The translations under genes were made by a program, and so were the position numbers. From Carettochelys insculpta (Eukaryota > Chordata > Testudines > Carettochelyidae): a stretch of 64,000 nt of DNA. Positions 1 through 10,461 of the stretch are shown here, in pieces (the stretch's first letter is position 1; every line of letters begins with the position of its first letter). Location of the stretch: assembly GCF_033958435.1 (NCBI RefSeq), contig NC_134137.1, forward strand, positions 113,780,501-113,844,500. The letters are read 5' to 3'. The notes beneath the pieces were generated by a model, which saw only the letters and a program-made list of their open reading frames with translations, was not told the DNA's origin and searched no databases.

Positions 1-674
1 TAACAATTTACGACTATGCACACTTTTAAATTATATCATTAACTGTCTTTGCAATATAGTAGAGTGACTCATATGAGAATGAGTATAAGATTTCTAAATG
101 GATAAAGTACAGTGTAATGAATGGGTGGCATTGATTGCTCATTGTTCTGATTTATAGACAGCTGGGTGTGTATAGTCAGGATTCTGAGTCATATGTTTTC
201 TTACCTGAGTCAGGCAACCTGGTGATAGATAATCTACAAAGGCTTATCTTGGCAATGGGCCACATAATTCTGTGGGTTATGTGCTGGAGAATGTAGTAGT
301 TTACTGCAAACCCTGACTGTACCATTTATGGCCAAGCTAAAACGCCCTACGTGGTATGCTACCTTTCTCGTTTACAAAACAATAGCTCTACATTTAAGAT
401 CAGCAAAGGCTAAAAAGATAGCATGGTTGGGATTGGGAGAATCCACATACACTAACTTGGGAAAAATATAAATTACAAAAAGAAAATCATAATCTGTTGT
501 GGTTGACTATTTGACTTTTCAATGGGTACCAAGCATAAAAGTCAAGGTACAAAAGGTTGGAAATGTGACCTTACTTTCAAACTACAGGTTGGAGGGTAAA
601 GCTCAACATACAGTTCCAGGTACCCTGGTATTTTAGGACAAGGCTGGCATAGTGCTGTTTTATCACCTATCACA
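1..674. other. AT-rich stretch, nothing recognised
   Basis: I see no conserved reading frame, RNA gene or identifiable repeat here. It could hold decayed repeats too old to recognise by eye. Confidence 0.4.
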
Positions 675-870
675 GGTTTTGTCTACACTAGAATGATTTG
701 TTGACAGAAGTTACTGTCAGAAGATATCTTCTGACAAAACTTCTGTTGACAGATAGCAGTCAGACAGCCAAGTGGATTGAAAAAGTGATGCGCTCAGTCT
801 ACAAAACAGCCAACCCAAAGCACAGGAGACAGGGATGCCTGGTGACAAAACTCTCAACTGTAGATATAGC
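675..870. mobile_element. Harbinger-type MITE (TGTTGACA family), short copy
   Basis: The left end reads GGTTTTGTCTACACTAG and the right end, TAGATATAGC, is a degraded complement of the GGCTATGTCTACA terminus seen throughout the window. Inside are the family's TGTTGACAGA and TCTGACA-type motifs and a short hairpin around 715-740. No reading frame is present. Ends are approximate because both termini have diverged and no target duplication is clear. It belongs with the copies at 10.0, 14.0, 15.1, 15.3, 16.2 and 37.9 kb. Confidence 0.6.
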
Positions 871-1127
871 TATGTAGTTCAAAACCCTTTCAATTAGTTA
901 AACAATGACCATAGCAAAGTTTGTTTTCTCTTAAATCATCTCAAATTGACTTATATTAACCTGTACAGCATACTTTTGTAGTAAGACATGAAGCTATATC
1001 AAACTTTCTGAATATTTTTTCAGTTTAAACTGGGTCATACACCTCCCTTACTGGAGAAGAAAAGTGATTGTACATAGTGTAGACTAGTTTTAAAACACCA
1101 AGAAATTACAGATTCAAGAATCCACAT

Positions 1128-1312
1128 CACAGAATTTGAGAAGTCACTGAGTCCAGTCCCCTGCCCTCACAGCAGGACCTATCACCTTTCCTGGCAAATT
1201 TATTTTTTTAAATCTAACCTGTTCTAGGTGCTTGAAAGTGCCCCCAAGGATTAAACTCACAATCCTGGGTTTTCAGGGTCAATGCTCTGTCCCTTGGGCT
1301 ATTCCCTTGCTC
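1128..1312 (-). mobile_element. tRNA-derived SINE with CR1-like tail (downstream unit of a tandem pair)
   Basis: On the minus strand the unit begins with a tRNA-like head. A degenerate A box (GGGACAGAGCATTGACC) is followed about 30 bases later by a B-box-like GGATTGTGAGTTTAATCC. It ends in a tail containing GGGGACTGGACTCAGTGACT, which is close to the 3' tail of CR1-C at 25.8 kb. This layout is that of turtle tRNA-derived Pol III SINEs, which borrow a LINE 3' end for retrotransposition. It lies head-to-tail with the next entry. Confidence 0.7.
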
Positions 1313-1317
1313 CAAAA

Positions 1318-1515
1318 TATATCACAGAATTGGAAGGGAGCTTAAGAGGTAATCAAGTCAAGGCCCTGCACTCACAGGGGACCTTTATGACAATCGGGGA
1401 CAGATATATATATTTTTAAATTTAAGCTGGCCCAGACCTTTGGAAAGGCCCCCTCTGGGGCTGAGCTCACAACCCTGGGTTTATAAGGCAAATGCTCTAC
1501 CCACTGACCTGAGTC
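1318..1515 (-). mobile_element. tRNA-derived SINE with CR1-like tail (upstream unit of a tandem pair)
   Basis: The tRNA-like head is better preserved here. On the minus strand, GTCAGTGGGTAGAGCATTTG gives an A box and GGGTTGTGAGCTCAGCCC gives a B box. The body ends in a tail with CCTTGACTTGATTACCTC-like CR1-related sequence and TTCCAATTCTGTGA. It is about 200 bp long and in the same orientation as the neighbouring unit, so the two may be a tandem insertion or a dimeric SINE. Confidence 0.72.
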
Positions 1516-1833
1516 ACAAAAAGCCCTACATTAAATGTGATGTGAATGACACTTTCAAGGCAGAAATTGCTTGAAACCTTATGGAAATCTAAAATTGAGG
1601 GAGAAACGTAAACCCCCAAAACAAAGAGAAAAACTCAGAAATAAAAAAGAAAGAACCCCATGAAAATCCAAGTGATTTAGAATTAGTAGATTTTAAGGCC
1701 AGAACAGATGATTGTATTCATGGAGTTCAGCTTTGGCCCCTGCTATGACATAGGCCATGGAAACTCAGCAACTAGTTTCTGCTTAAAGCCCGTGAGGAAA
1801 ACTTTAATCTTATCCTGCATACTATCACTTTGC

Positions 1834-2445
1834 GGCCAAGTCTACACTTGCATTCCTCCTTTGAAAGACGAATGCAAATGAAGGAAATTGGAAATGCAAA
1901 TGAAGCATACATATATCGCACTTCATTTGCATAATCTCTTTTCAAAAGAGATTCTTTCAAAAGAAAAAGCAGAAAAGAGATTATGCAAATGAAGCATGAG
2001 ATATGTAAATAAGCATTTCATTTCCATTTCTGATTTCCTTCATTTGCATTCCTCTGTCAAAGGAGGAATGCAAGGCCATGTCTACACTAGCACAAATCTT
2101 CGAAATGGCAAGGTTACTAATGAGGCACTGAAATGCATATTCAGCACCTCATTAGCATGCCGCCGGCCACAGCTCTTCAAAATAGCTGCTTTTTTCTCCC
2201 TCCCCTATCTGCTGATATGAATAAGGGGACTTTGAAGTTAGAAGGGTCCTTTCCAAAAGGACCCCCACCTGGATGAGCCATCCGGGAGCAAAAAGCGGCA
2301 ATTTCGAAGAGCGCGGCTGACAGCATGCTAATGAGGTGCTGAATATGAATTTCAGCACCTCATTAGTAATCTTTGAAATGACCATTTGCATGGCCATTTT
2401 GAAGATTTGTGCTAGTGTAGATGTAGCCCAAGTGTAGACATGGCC
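1834..2445. mobile_element. Palindromic Harbinger-type MITE interrupted by a second MITE
   Basis: It begins GGCCAAGTCTACACTTGCAT and ends CAAGTGTAGACATGGCC, so the termini are inverted repeats. The subterminal arms repeat ATTTGCATTCCTC in both orientations and carry a TCTTTTCAAAAGAGA-type hairpin near 1935-1955. Flanks are TGC (1831-1833) and TGT (2446-2448), a probable 3-bp target duplication with one change. The right arm is split at 2073/2429 by another MITE. No coding capacity is seen. Confidence 0.82.
2074..2428. mobile_element. Palindromic Harbinger-type MITE nested inside another MITE
   Basis: Termini are GGCCATGTCTACACTAGCAC and GTGCTAGTGTAGATGTAGCC. A perfect CAA duplication flanks it (2071-2073 and 2429-2431). 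The arms carry AATGAGGTGCTGAA and its complement, the signature of the MITE family seen again at 11.9, 12.4, 36.3, 50.1 and 55.1 kb. Removing it rejoins the right arm of the host MITE (GGAATGCAAGTGTAGACATGG), which proves the insertion order. Confidence 0.88.
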
Positions 2446-2448
2446 TGT

Positions 2449-3073
2449 ATTTTAGAAATCAAGTTCTGATTTAAAGTGATGGAAAATCCACCATAGCGTT
2501 GAAATGTATAGAATTATGATCATCATCAGGAATAAAGTTCCTTCAGGATAAATAGTATTCCTACTGACACCCCATGCAGCCGCTCACTGGTATATTAAGA
2601 TCTCTTTATTTATTTGTGATTACACACGAGTTCCCCCAATAGTTACTATTGAGATTTGAATCATCATATAAGATGTGGAATACCTATTTCTGATTTAGGT
2701 TTATTAGTTTTGGGGGGAAATATCTGATCACTTTGAAACTTGAATATATGACTTACAAAGAGCCTAGGAACAGACAAAATACACTGTGGAAAGAAGCAGA
2801 ACAAGAAACAAGACATCTCAAAGATAATTGAAAGGAGCTAATACAGAGAAAGGTGAACAAAACATAATGCGCTAATTGGATTTGAGGAGTAGGACAGTAA
2901 AAGACAGCAAATTAGTGCTTGAACCAAGTTCAGTTTGACAAACAAAAGAAAAATATTATATTTAAAAGGACTATTTGGCTCCAAGGAGTCAAAAGTGCTA
3001 ACAAGATCCTGTCCTGGTTCAACATTAAACAGCATGAAACAATTTGAAGGGTGGGCTGTACAAAGGTTGGTCT
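2449..3073. other. AT-rich stretch, nothing recognised
   Basis: No conserved frame or repeat family is identified between the nested MITEs and the hAT element. The longer open frames on the minus strand here have no recognisable motif and run into the hAT element. Confidence 0.4.
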
Positions 3074-3081
3074 GCTTAGTA

Positions 3082-3981
3082 CATGGTTTCCCCATTGGGG
3101 GGGCATGCCCCCTGGGGGCATGAAGAAATTTCAGAGGGCGTGTGAGGCAACCCAGCCCCCCCATCCTTCTCCCCACCCCAAGACAGAGCCAGCCTTTGCT
3201 TCCAGTTTCAGACCCTGCCACTTTACATGGGCAACATGGCACATCCACTATAAAAAGCAGGCAGCTGGCGAAGACCCATGTGGAGCTAGCTGCCTCCTAC
3301 AAAGATGAGTGAGTGTGGGTTGGGTGGGGAGGGAAAGGAGGAAGAGGAAGATGGGGTTGGATGATGGGGCTGGGGAGTTTGGCTCGGGGGGATAGGGAAG
3401 AGGTAAGAGCAGGGGGCTGGTGGTGCCTGGCTTTGGGGGTGGGGAAGGGCTCTGGGGGGTGGCTTGTGGCTTATGGGCTTGGGGTGCTGGACAGGCAGGT
3501 GGCCCCAGCAGCATGAGGCTCAGGTGGCAGGCTACAGCAGCATGAACAGCAGGACCCAGGAGCGTGAGGCTCAGGAGGGCAGCGATCCCTGGCAGTGCGG
3601 GGCTTCGGCAAGCGGGCAGGTGGGAAGGCAGCCGGCCTCAGCAGCGCAGGGCTCAGGCAGCTTGGACAGGCAGCTTGGGCAGCACAGGGCTTGGACAGGT
3701 GGGTGGCTGGCAGGGGCAGCTCTGACGGCTGGCACAGGGCTCAGGCAGCTGGCCAGCTGGGGCTTCACCAGGCACCTGCAAGAGGACAAGAAAAACTATT
3801 TGTGCTTATTTTGAATTTTAAATAACATTTTTATATCAAGCTTTTGTGTTTATTTTAAATTATTAATTGAATTTTTGTTAAAAGCGGGGGTTGGATGATG
3901 GTAGAGAAGAGGTGGGTGGGGCCATGAGAGTTTCTCAGACATCAGAAAGGGGCATGAAGCCAAAAAGTTTGGGAACCACTT
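3082..3981. mobile_element. Non-autonomous hAT-superfamily transposon with G-rich internal tandem sequence
   Basis: An exact 8-bp direct repeat GCTTAGTA flanks the element (3074-3081 and 3982-3989), the target-duplication length of hAT transposons. Left end CATGGTTTCCCCATT and right end AGTTTGGGAACCACTT are imperfect inverted repeats related to the common CAGTGGTTCCCAAACT terminus. The subterminal GGGGCATGAAG occurs at both ends (3115-3125 and 3950-3960). The interior (about 3300-3780) is G-rich degenerate tandem sequence with recurring CAGCTTGG and GGCTCAGGCAGC words. No transposase is encoded; open frames here are an effect of base composition. Confidence 0.83.
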
Positions 3982-3989
3982 GCTTAGTA

Positions 3990-5375
3990 TCTTGGCAAAC
4001 ACATCATTAAACATCGTTTTAATCTTTATTAAACATGCAGGAAAGGAAAGACAAAGCATTTAAAATATGAAGTATTAAGTAAGGCTTTCATTTTAACATC
4101 TCTTTTCCCCCTTTTGTTTATGTACAATATGAACAGAACCAGGGAATTATCAGCTTTATGTGGACATCTTGCTTTGCCCACTCTGTACAAGATTTGTTGC
4201 AACAGTGGTTACAATCCAATAACATCACAGCTTTGTCTTTCCGTACAAAGCTCTTCAGACTTGGATTTGCTCCTGAACTCCCCTTGGGTTATGGTTTCTT
4301 GGTCAATATAACAGGTCAGCCAGTGATGTAGGAAAGTCCCACAGTTATGTTGAAAGAGTAATCATCTCTCCACACGTTCGCTGGCTTCTGTATATCCTTT
4401 TCCTGAGCTACCTTTCCCTGCTTCCACTTCCTTACTTTCCAGACAGACACTAGTGATCTGGCAGTTGGGAACCATTCAAACAGCTCTCACAACAGTCCAG
4501 ATTTAAAATGTACTTTCTATTTTAATTTTCCCTTGAAACAAGGCTTTCATTGTAATGTTGTCTTAAATATATCCTAGAAAATAAATATCACTATGCATTA
4601 CAAGAGACACCATAGGTCCTCATTCTTCAATGGCTGTACAACCCAGAGGTGAAGGTTTGCCTTTGTATGCCACAGGATTGGGATCTGGAAAAGGTTGGTA
4701 AGATTCTTGAATTTGTTGCAGATTCCCTGGTTACAGTAAACTTTCTTAAGTAAATTTTAGCTGTGTTTTCCATAAGTACAGTATAGTGAAAGTAAATACA
4801 AATAAATAAAGCAAATACAGTATAAGTTTACAGTGTACAATACTACTGTTGTTGGTAACTAAAGTATTCTGCATATATTTTTGTTTGTTTCTTAATATCT
4901 AATCTTGTTTTTCTTCAATATTATTCATTGTTAGGTACTGCTCTCTATTATCCAGCACAGGGCTTTTTTTTCTGCTGGAACTCCACGGAACAGCATCCTG
5001 GCAGTTTTTTTTCTGGCATGGTCGTTCTGGAAGGTGGCTGGGCAGCTCCAAGCTGCATGTGGCTCCTTAAGGAGCCATTTGCGGCTCTGCTGCTGTTACT
5101 ATTTCCGGCTCCCTGCCTGCCATGCTGAAAGAGGACTCAATTTAGTTGGTTTAATGGCCATTAAAACAATTAAATTGAGTCCTTTAAGCATGGTAGTGCA
5201 CTGGGCGCTGCCCCTGCTGCACTGCATGTGGGAAGAGCCAGAGGCTGAAGGAACCTGTGCAGCCATAGTGAAGAACAGGTGGCCCAGTGAAGGAGCAGCA
5301 GGCGGGGCAGCATCATATGGGGCTCCTGGACTGGGTGAGGTAAGTCACTGAATTCTGGGTTTGGGACTGAAGTTG
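3990..5375. other. Mostly unrecognised; possible hAT-like remnant near 5040-5100
   Basis: Most of this stretch is unassigned. At 5050-5095 the sequence GCTGCATGTGGCTCCTTAAG followed by GAGCCATTTGCGGCTCT resembles the GAGCCGCATGTGGCTC-type subterminal palindrome of non-autonomous hAT elements, and a related phrase occurs at 59.56-59.60 kb. Boundaries and target duplication were not found. Confidence 0.35.
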
Positions 5376-5381
5376 GGGATG

Positions 5382-5740
5382 GTTTGGGGCAGAGAGAGGT
5401 TGCAACTTGGAGTGGGAGGGGAGGAAGTTTGGGGCTGTGGTGTGGGGGTTCAGTCACCTGGAGGTGGAAGGTGACAGTCTGGGGCTGCGGAGCAGCTGTT
5501 AATCTTCTTGGGGGTGGGAGATGGTGGTTTGGGGCTGTGGGGGAGGGTTAAGCTTCCTGGGGGCCAGAGGAAGGGTTAATTCACCTGGGGAGGGAAAAGG
5601 GGGCTGTTTGAGGTTGCAGGTGGTTAAGCCTGGGGCCACTCTGGGGCTGCTGGAAGTTAAGGCTGGGGGTGGGCGGGGTGGTTTGGGGCTCTGGGGTGAT
5701 TAAGCCTGGGGATGGTTTGGGGCTGCAGGGAGTTCTGGCA
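5382..5740. repeat. Degenerate G-rich minisatellite (core GTTTGGGGCTG)
   Basis: The core G(T)TTGGGGCTG recurs at about 5382, 5427, 5477, 5527, 5605, 5639, 5680 and 5714. Spacing is 45-50 bases for the first four units and irregular afterwards. Units share GGTTAAGCCTGGGG-type segments. Open frames on both strands over this stretch (Pro-rich on minus, Gly-rich on plus) are composition artefacts. Confidence 0.7.
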
Positions 5741-5764
5741 CCTTTTTTTCGATAAAAAAACACT

Positions 5765-6331
5765 TATCCAGAATATTTGTATATCTGGCAATCTCCTTGT
5801 CTCTTGGCTGCCAGATATGAAAGATTTTAGTGTATTTAACCACTCTGTGGCTTGGTTTTCCCATCTATAAAGTTAAGAAATATTTATTTTTCAGGGAATT
5901 TACATTTTTTGCATTCATCTCATTAATAAATTTTGGGATGCTTGGAAACTGCTATATGTACACATGCAATATGTAATCTAAGGGATGCATTTGTGAAGTA
6001 GAGATCATAGTTTCCCTAAATCTATAGTTTAATACAAATTTAAAATTGAAGGAAAAAAGATAGCATAAAAGGTTAACTTTGATATGGAAGGAGCCATAAG
6101 CTGTGGAATATACTATATATTTTGCATCACTCAACATACTGAAGAGAATGAGCAGCATATTTCTCTGAAGCAAAATTTTGGCTATTGGCAAATTAATCAA
6201 AAATATAATTTAAAATGGGAGCTAAAGAACAAGGCCTAGGAGTCATCAGTAGACTGATTTGTTGCTTATTCTGGTGAAGTGTTCCTGCAGGTTCCTGTTC
6301 ATGTAGCACACAGAAACCTGTAGGGTTCCTT
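5765..6331. other. AT-rich stretch, nothing recognised
   Basis: No conserved frame or repeat family is identified. It is the 3'-side flank of the CR1-A insertion. Confidence 0.4.
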
Positions 6332-6505
6332 CATAAGAACATAAGGATGGTCAAACTGGGTCAAACCAAAGGTCCATCTAGCCCAGTATCCTGTCTGCCA
6401 ATGTGCCCCAGAGGAGGTGGACTGAAGACAATGATCAAGAGATTTGTCTCCTGCCATCCATCTCCCGCCTTTGACAATAGGCTAGGCACCATACATTACC
6501 CCTTG

Positions 6506-8501
6506 CTAATAGCCATCTATGGACCTAACCTCCAAATATTTATTTAGCTCTTTTTTAAACTGTGTTAGAGTCCTGGCCTTCACAGTGTCCTCTGGTAAGG
6601 AGTTCCACAGGTTGACTGTGCGTTGTGTGAAGAAAAACTTTCTTTTATTAGTTTCGAACCTGCTACCAATTAATTTCATGTGGTGTCCTCTAGTTCTTAT
6701 ATTATGGGAACAAGTAAATAACTTTTCTATATTCACTTTCTCCACACCGTTCATGATTCTATATACCTCTATCATATTGCCCTTTAGTCTCCCCTTTTCT
6801 AGACTGAAAAGTCCCAGTCTCTTTAGCCTCCCCTCATATGGGACCCGTTCCAAACCCTTAACCTTTTTAGTTGCCCTTTTCTGAACCTTTTCTAATGCCA
6901 ATATATCTTTTTTTAGGTGAGGAGACCACATCTGCACGCAGTACTCAAGATGTGGGCGTACCATATATGGGAAGTAAGATATTCATCTTATTTTCTATCC
7001 CTTTTTTAATTATTCCTAACATCCTATTTGCTTTACTGACTGCTGCTGCACACTGCATGGTTGTTTTCAGAGAACTATCCACTATAATTCCAAGATCCCT
7101 TTCCTGATCTGTTGAAGCTAAATTTGCCCCCATCATATTGTATGTATAATTGGGGTTATTTTTCCCAATGTGCATTACCTTATACTTACCCACATTAAAT
7201 TTCATATGCCATTTTGCTGCCCAATCACTCAGTTTGCTGAGATCTTTTCGAAGTTCTTCACAGTCTGCTTTGGTTTTGACTATCCTGAACAGTTTGGTGT
7301 CATCTGCAAACTTTGCCACCTCACTGCTTACCCCTTTCTCGAGATCATTGATGAACAAGTTGAACAAGACTGGTCCCAGGACTGACCCTTGGGGAATGTC
7401 ACTAGTTACCCCCTTCCATTGTGAAAATTTACCATTTATTTCTACCCTTTGTTTCCTGTCTTTTAACTGGTTCCCAATCCATGAAAGGATCTTTCCTCCT
7501 ATCCCATGACCACCTAATTTACATAAGAGCCTTTGGTGAGGGACCATGTCAAAGGCTTTCTGGAAATCTAAGTATACTATGTCTACTGGATCCCCCCTGT
7601 GTGCATGCTTGTTAACCCCCTCAAAGAACTCTAATAGATTAGCAAGACACGACTTCCCTTTACAGAAACCATGTTGACTTTTGCTCAACAAATCATGTTC
7701 TTCTACATGTCTGACAATTTTATTCTTTACTATTGTTTCTACTAATTTTCCTGGTACTGATGTTAGACTTACCAGTCTATAATTGCTAGGGTCTCCTTTA
7801 GATCCCTTTTTAAATATTGGTGTTATATTAGCTGTCTTCCAATCATTGGGTACCAAAGCCGATTTAAAGGATAGGTTACAAACCACCGTTAATAGTTTCG
7901 CAATTTCACATTTGAGTTCTTTCAGAAGCCTTGCGTGAATACCATCTGGTCCCGGAGACTTATGACTGTTTAGCTCATCAATTAGTTCCAAAACCTCCTC
8001 TAATGCCACTTCAATCTGGGACAGTTCCTCAGATTTGTCACCTATAAAGGATGGCTCAGATCTGGGAATCTCTCTAACATCCTCAGCCATAAAGACTGAA
8101 GCAAAGAAATCATTTAGTTTTTCCACAATGACATTATCTTCCTTGATTGCTCCTTTTATGTCTCTATCATCCAGGGACCCCACTGCATTTTTGGCAAGCT
8201 TCCTGCTTCTAATGTACTTAAAAAACATTTTACTATTGTTTTTTGAATTTATGGGTAGCTGTTCCTCAAAATCTTTTTTGGCTTTTCTTATTACATTTTT
8301 ACATTTAATTCAGCAGTGTTTATGTTCCTTTCTATTTTGATCACTAGGATTTGACTTCCACTTTTTAAAAGATGCCTTTTGATGTGTCACTGACTCTTTT
8401 ACAATGTTGTTAAGCCATGGTGGTTCTTTTTTAGGTCTCTTACTGTGTTTTTTAATTTGGGGTATACATTTAAGTTGGGCCTCTAATATAGTATATTTCA
8501 A
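6506..8501 (-). pseudogene. CR1-A ORF2 reverse transcriptase, frameshifted
   Basis: This encodes a LINE reverse transcriptase that copies element RNA at a nicked chromosomal target. Three frames cover it. 8501-8310 is the basic linker with PPWLNNIVKESV. 8228-6945 is the main RT core: [50 protein letters not shown], and an intact FADD catalytic box at about 7310-7299. 6964-6506 is the C-terminal domain: [42 protein letters not shown]. At least two frame changes (near 8230-8310 and 6945-6965) prevent translation as one protein. The main RT ORF of 427 codons is unusually long for a dead copy, so the insertion is not very old. Confidence 0.9.
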
Positions 8502-8558
8502 AAGTTTCCATGCAGCTTGCAGGGATTTTACTCTAGTTACTCTACCTTTTAATTTCTG

Positions 8559-9519
8559 TTAAACTAACCTCCTCATTTTTCTGTAATTCCCCTTTTTGAA
8601 ATTAAATACCAGAGTGTTGGACTGTTGCGGTGTTCTTCCCAACACAGGAATATTTAATGTTATTATGTTACGGTCACTATTTCCAAGAGGTCCTGTAATA
8701 GTTACTTCTTGGACCACATCCTGTGTTCCACTCAGTACTAAATTGAGAATTGACTCTCCCTTTGTGGGTTCCTGTACCAGCTGCTCCAAGAAGCAGTCAT
8801 TCAAGGCATCAAGAAATTTTCTCTCTGAATCCCGTCCTGAGGTGACATGTATCCAGTCAATATGGGGATAATTGAAATCCCCTATTATTACTGAGTTTTT
8901 TTATTTTTATAGCCTCTCTAATCTCCCTTAGCATTTCAGCATCACTATCACTGTCCTGGTCAGGTAGTCGATAATATATCCCTAGTGCTATATTCCCATC
9001 AGAGGAAGGAATTGTTATCCATAGTGATTCTATTGAACATTTTGATACATTTAGGAATTTTATTTCATTTGATTCTATATTATCTTTCACATACAGTACT
9101 CCTCCGCCACCCGCTCGACCCATTCTGTCCTTCCGATATATTTTATATCCCGATATGATAGTGTCCCACTGATTGTCCTTATTCCACCAGGTTTCTGTGA
9201 TGCCTGTTATGTCAATCTCCTCCTTTAATATAAGGTACTCTAATTCACCCATCTTATTAGATAGACTTCTAGCATTTGTGTAAAAACACTTTAAAAAACT
9301 ACCACTGTTCATATGCCTGCCCTTCCCTGAAGTATTGGATGCTTTTATATGTGATTTTTTCTCATCTGATCTGGCCCATACTTTATCATCTCCCTTCTTC
9401 TCTTTCTGACTGAATTCTAGAGAATCTCTGTCAATGGAGTCTTGCCTAAGAGAAGTCTCTGTCCGATCCACGTGCTTCTCCGCACCTATCGGCTTTCCCC
9501 CATCTCTTAGTTTAAACAC
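8559..9519 (-). pseudogene. CR1-A ORF2 apurinic-type endonuclease, frameshifted
   Basis: This is the N-terminal half of ORF2 and would nick target DNA. The first frame (9519-8857) has CFYTNARSLSNK, the metal-binding Glu in GITETWW, YRKDRMGRAGGGGVLYV and a YRLPDQ block. A frameshift in an A-rich run near 8895-8908 moves the rest into another frame, where GDFNYPHIDW (near 8862-8891) and FLDALNDCFLEQ follow. The terminal SDH motif of this family reads GNSDRN here, so the catalytic His is Arg. The fold is clear; activity is not expected. Confidence 0.88.
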
Positions 9520-9545
9520 TGCTCTATCACCTTTTTAATGTTTTT

Positions 9546-10034
9546 AATATTTAATAGTTTCAGCTGAAACTATCATGTTATTATGTAATCATCTGGGCTT
9601 TTTTGCTCCATTTTTGGGAAATTAGGCTAAGAAAGATACAGGTGAGAATGAAAATTTACAGGAATAGGACAAAGAAGTCTGTAACGGCAAAAACTAAGGC
9701 TAATTGTCATGGGATAGAGGCACATTATAGGAGTCTTGGATGAAATGTTTTAAAATCGATGTCATGAGTTATGACTAGTGCATTCTACTTAGCACCTTTT
9801 TATTTTGCCAGTTAAGGACAAAAAGACAATCCCTATGAAAATGGAAAAATTAGGTTTGTACATGTAGAGTCAGTCATCTTTCTCCCCTTGTGATAAGTTC
9901 TCTCTCATGTGTATTAAAGTAATTAATTGCATTAGAAATGTATGCAGAAAGTTACGTGCTCAAAAAAAGCAGCCACGCTGAACTTCTCTGACATTTTCCT
10001 TTTCCTATCTCTGTTGGGCTAAAACCTTACAGCT
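9546..10034. other. Unassigned flank of CR1-A
   Basis: A 16-bp perfect palindrome (AGTTTCAGCTGAAACT, 9556-9571) lies just beyond the 5' end of CR1-A. Nothing else is recognised. Confidence 0.4.
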
Positions 10035-10461
10035 GGGATTACACTACAGAGTTTTGTCAACAGAATTTACTGTTGGGACATTTTCCCAACAGAACCTCTA
10101 TCAACAGAATGCATCTACACCTAATACAGTATACCTCTGTCAACAGACAGTGGCCAGACTGCTCAGCCCTGGGTCGACAGAATAGCCAACTGGCAACTCT
10201 GCAAATGAGGCTGCCCAGTGAACCAGAAGCCCTCTCTGTCAACAGAGGGCACCCCCCAGAGCACCTACATTATTTTTCTGTCTACAGAATCTGTTGACAG
10301 AGGCATTATGCCCCATATGGGAGCAACTTGACTCTTCTGAAAAAACTGCTGTGTTTTGTCAACAGTTTCTCAACAGACCACATTTGTAGTGTGGACACGC
10401 CCTGAGTCTTTTCAACAGAATGCCACTTTTGTCAATAAAACTCTGGAGTGTAGACACAGCC
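10035..10461. mobile_element. Harbinger-type MITE rich in TGTTGACA/TGTCAACA motifs
   Basis: The right end AGTGTAGACACAGCC and left end GGGATTACACTACAGAG are imperfect inverted termini; the next bases are ACAGAGTTTTGTCAACAG on the left and their complement on the right. About ten TGTCAACAG/TGTTGACAG words occur in both orientations over 430 bp. No coding frame. A target duplication is not evident because the left terminus has diverged. Confidence 0.78.

Larger units (their letters stand above)
6332..9545 (-). mobile_element. CR1-A: long CR1 LINE, minus strand, ORF2 nearly full length but broken
   Basis: On the minus strand an APE-type endonuclease is followed by a reverse transcriptase and a short 3' UTR. 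The UTR ends in repeated octamer-like units, seen on plus as CATAAGAACATAAGG at 6332-6346, the usual CR1-type repeated 3' end. The element is 5'-truncated just before or at the start of ORF2; ORF1 is absent. It is inactive because the coding region has several frameshifts and a changed endonuclease residue. Its tail differs from the ATTCTATGATTC tail of CR1-B and CR1-C, so it is a different CR1 subfamily. Confidence 0.92.

Noticed and set aside
3464..3814. 116-codon plus-strand frame
   Set aside because: It lies in the G-rich tandem core of the hAT element; overlapping frames on both strands are equally open, a composition effect.
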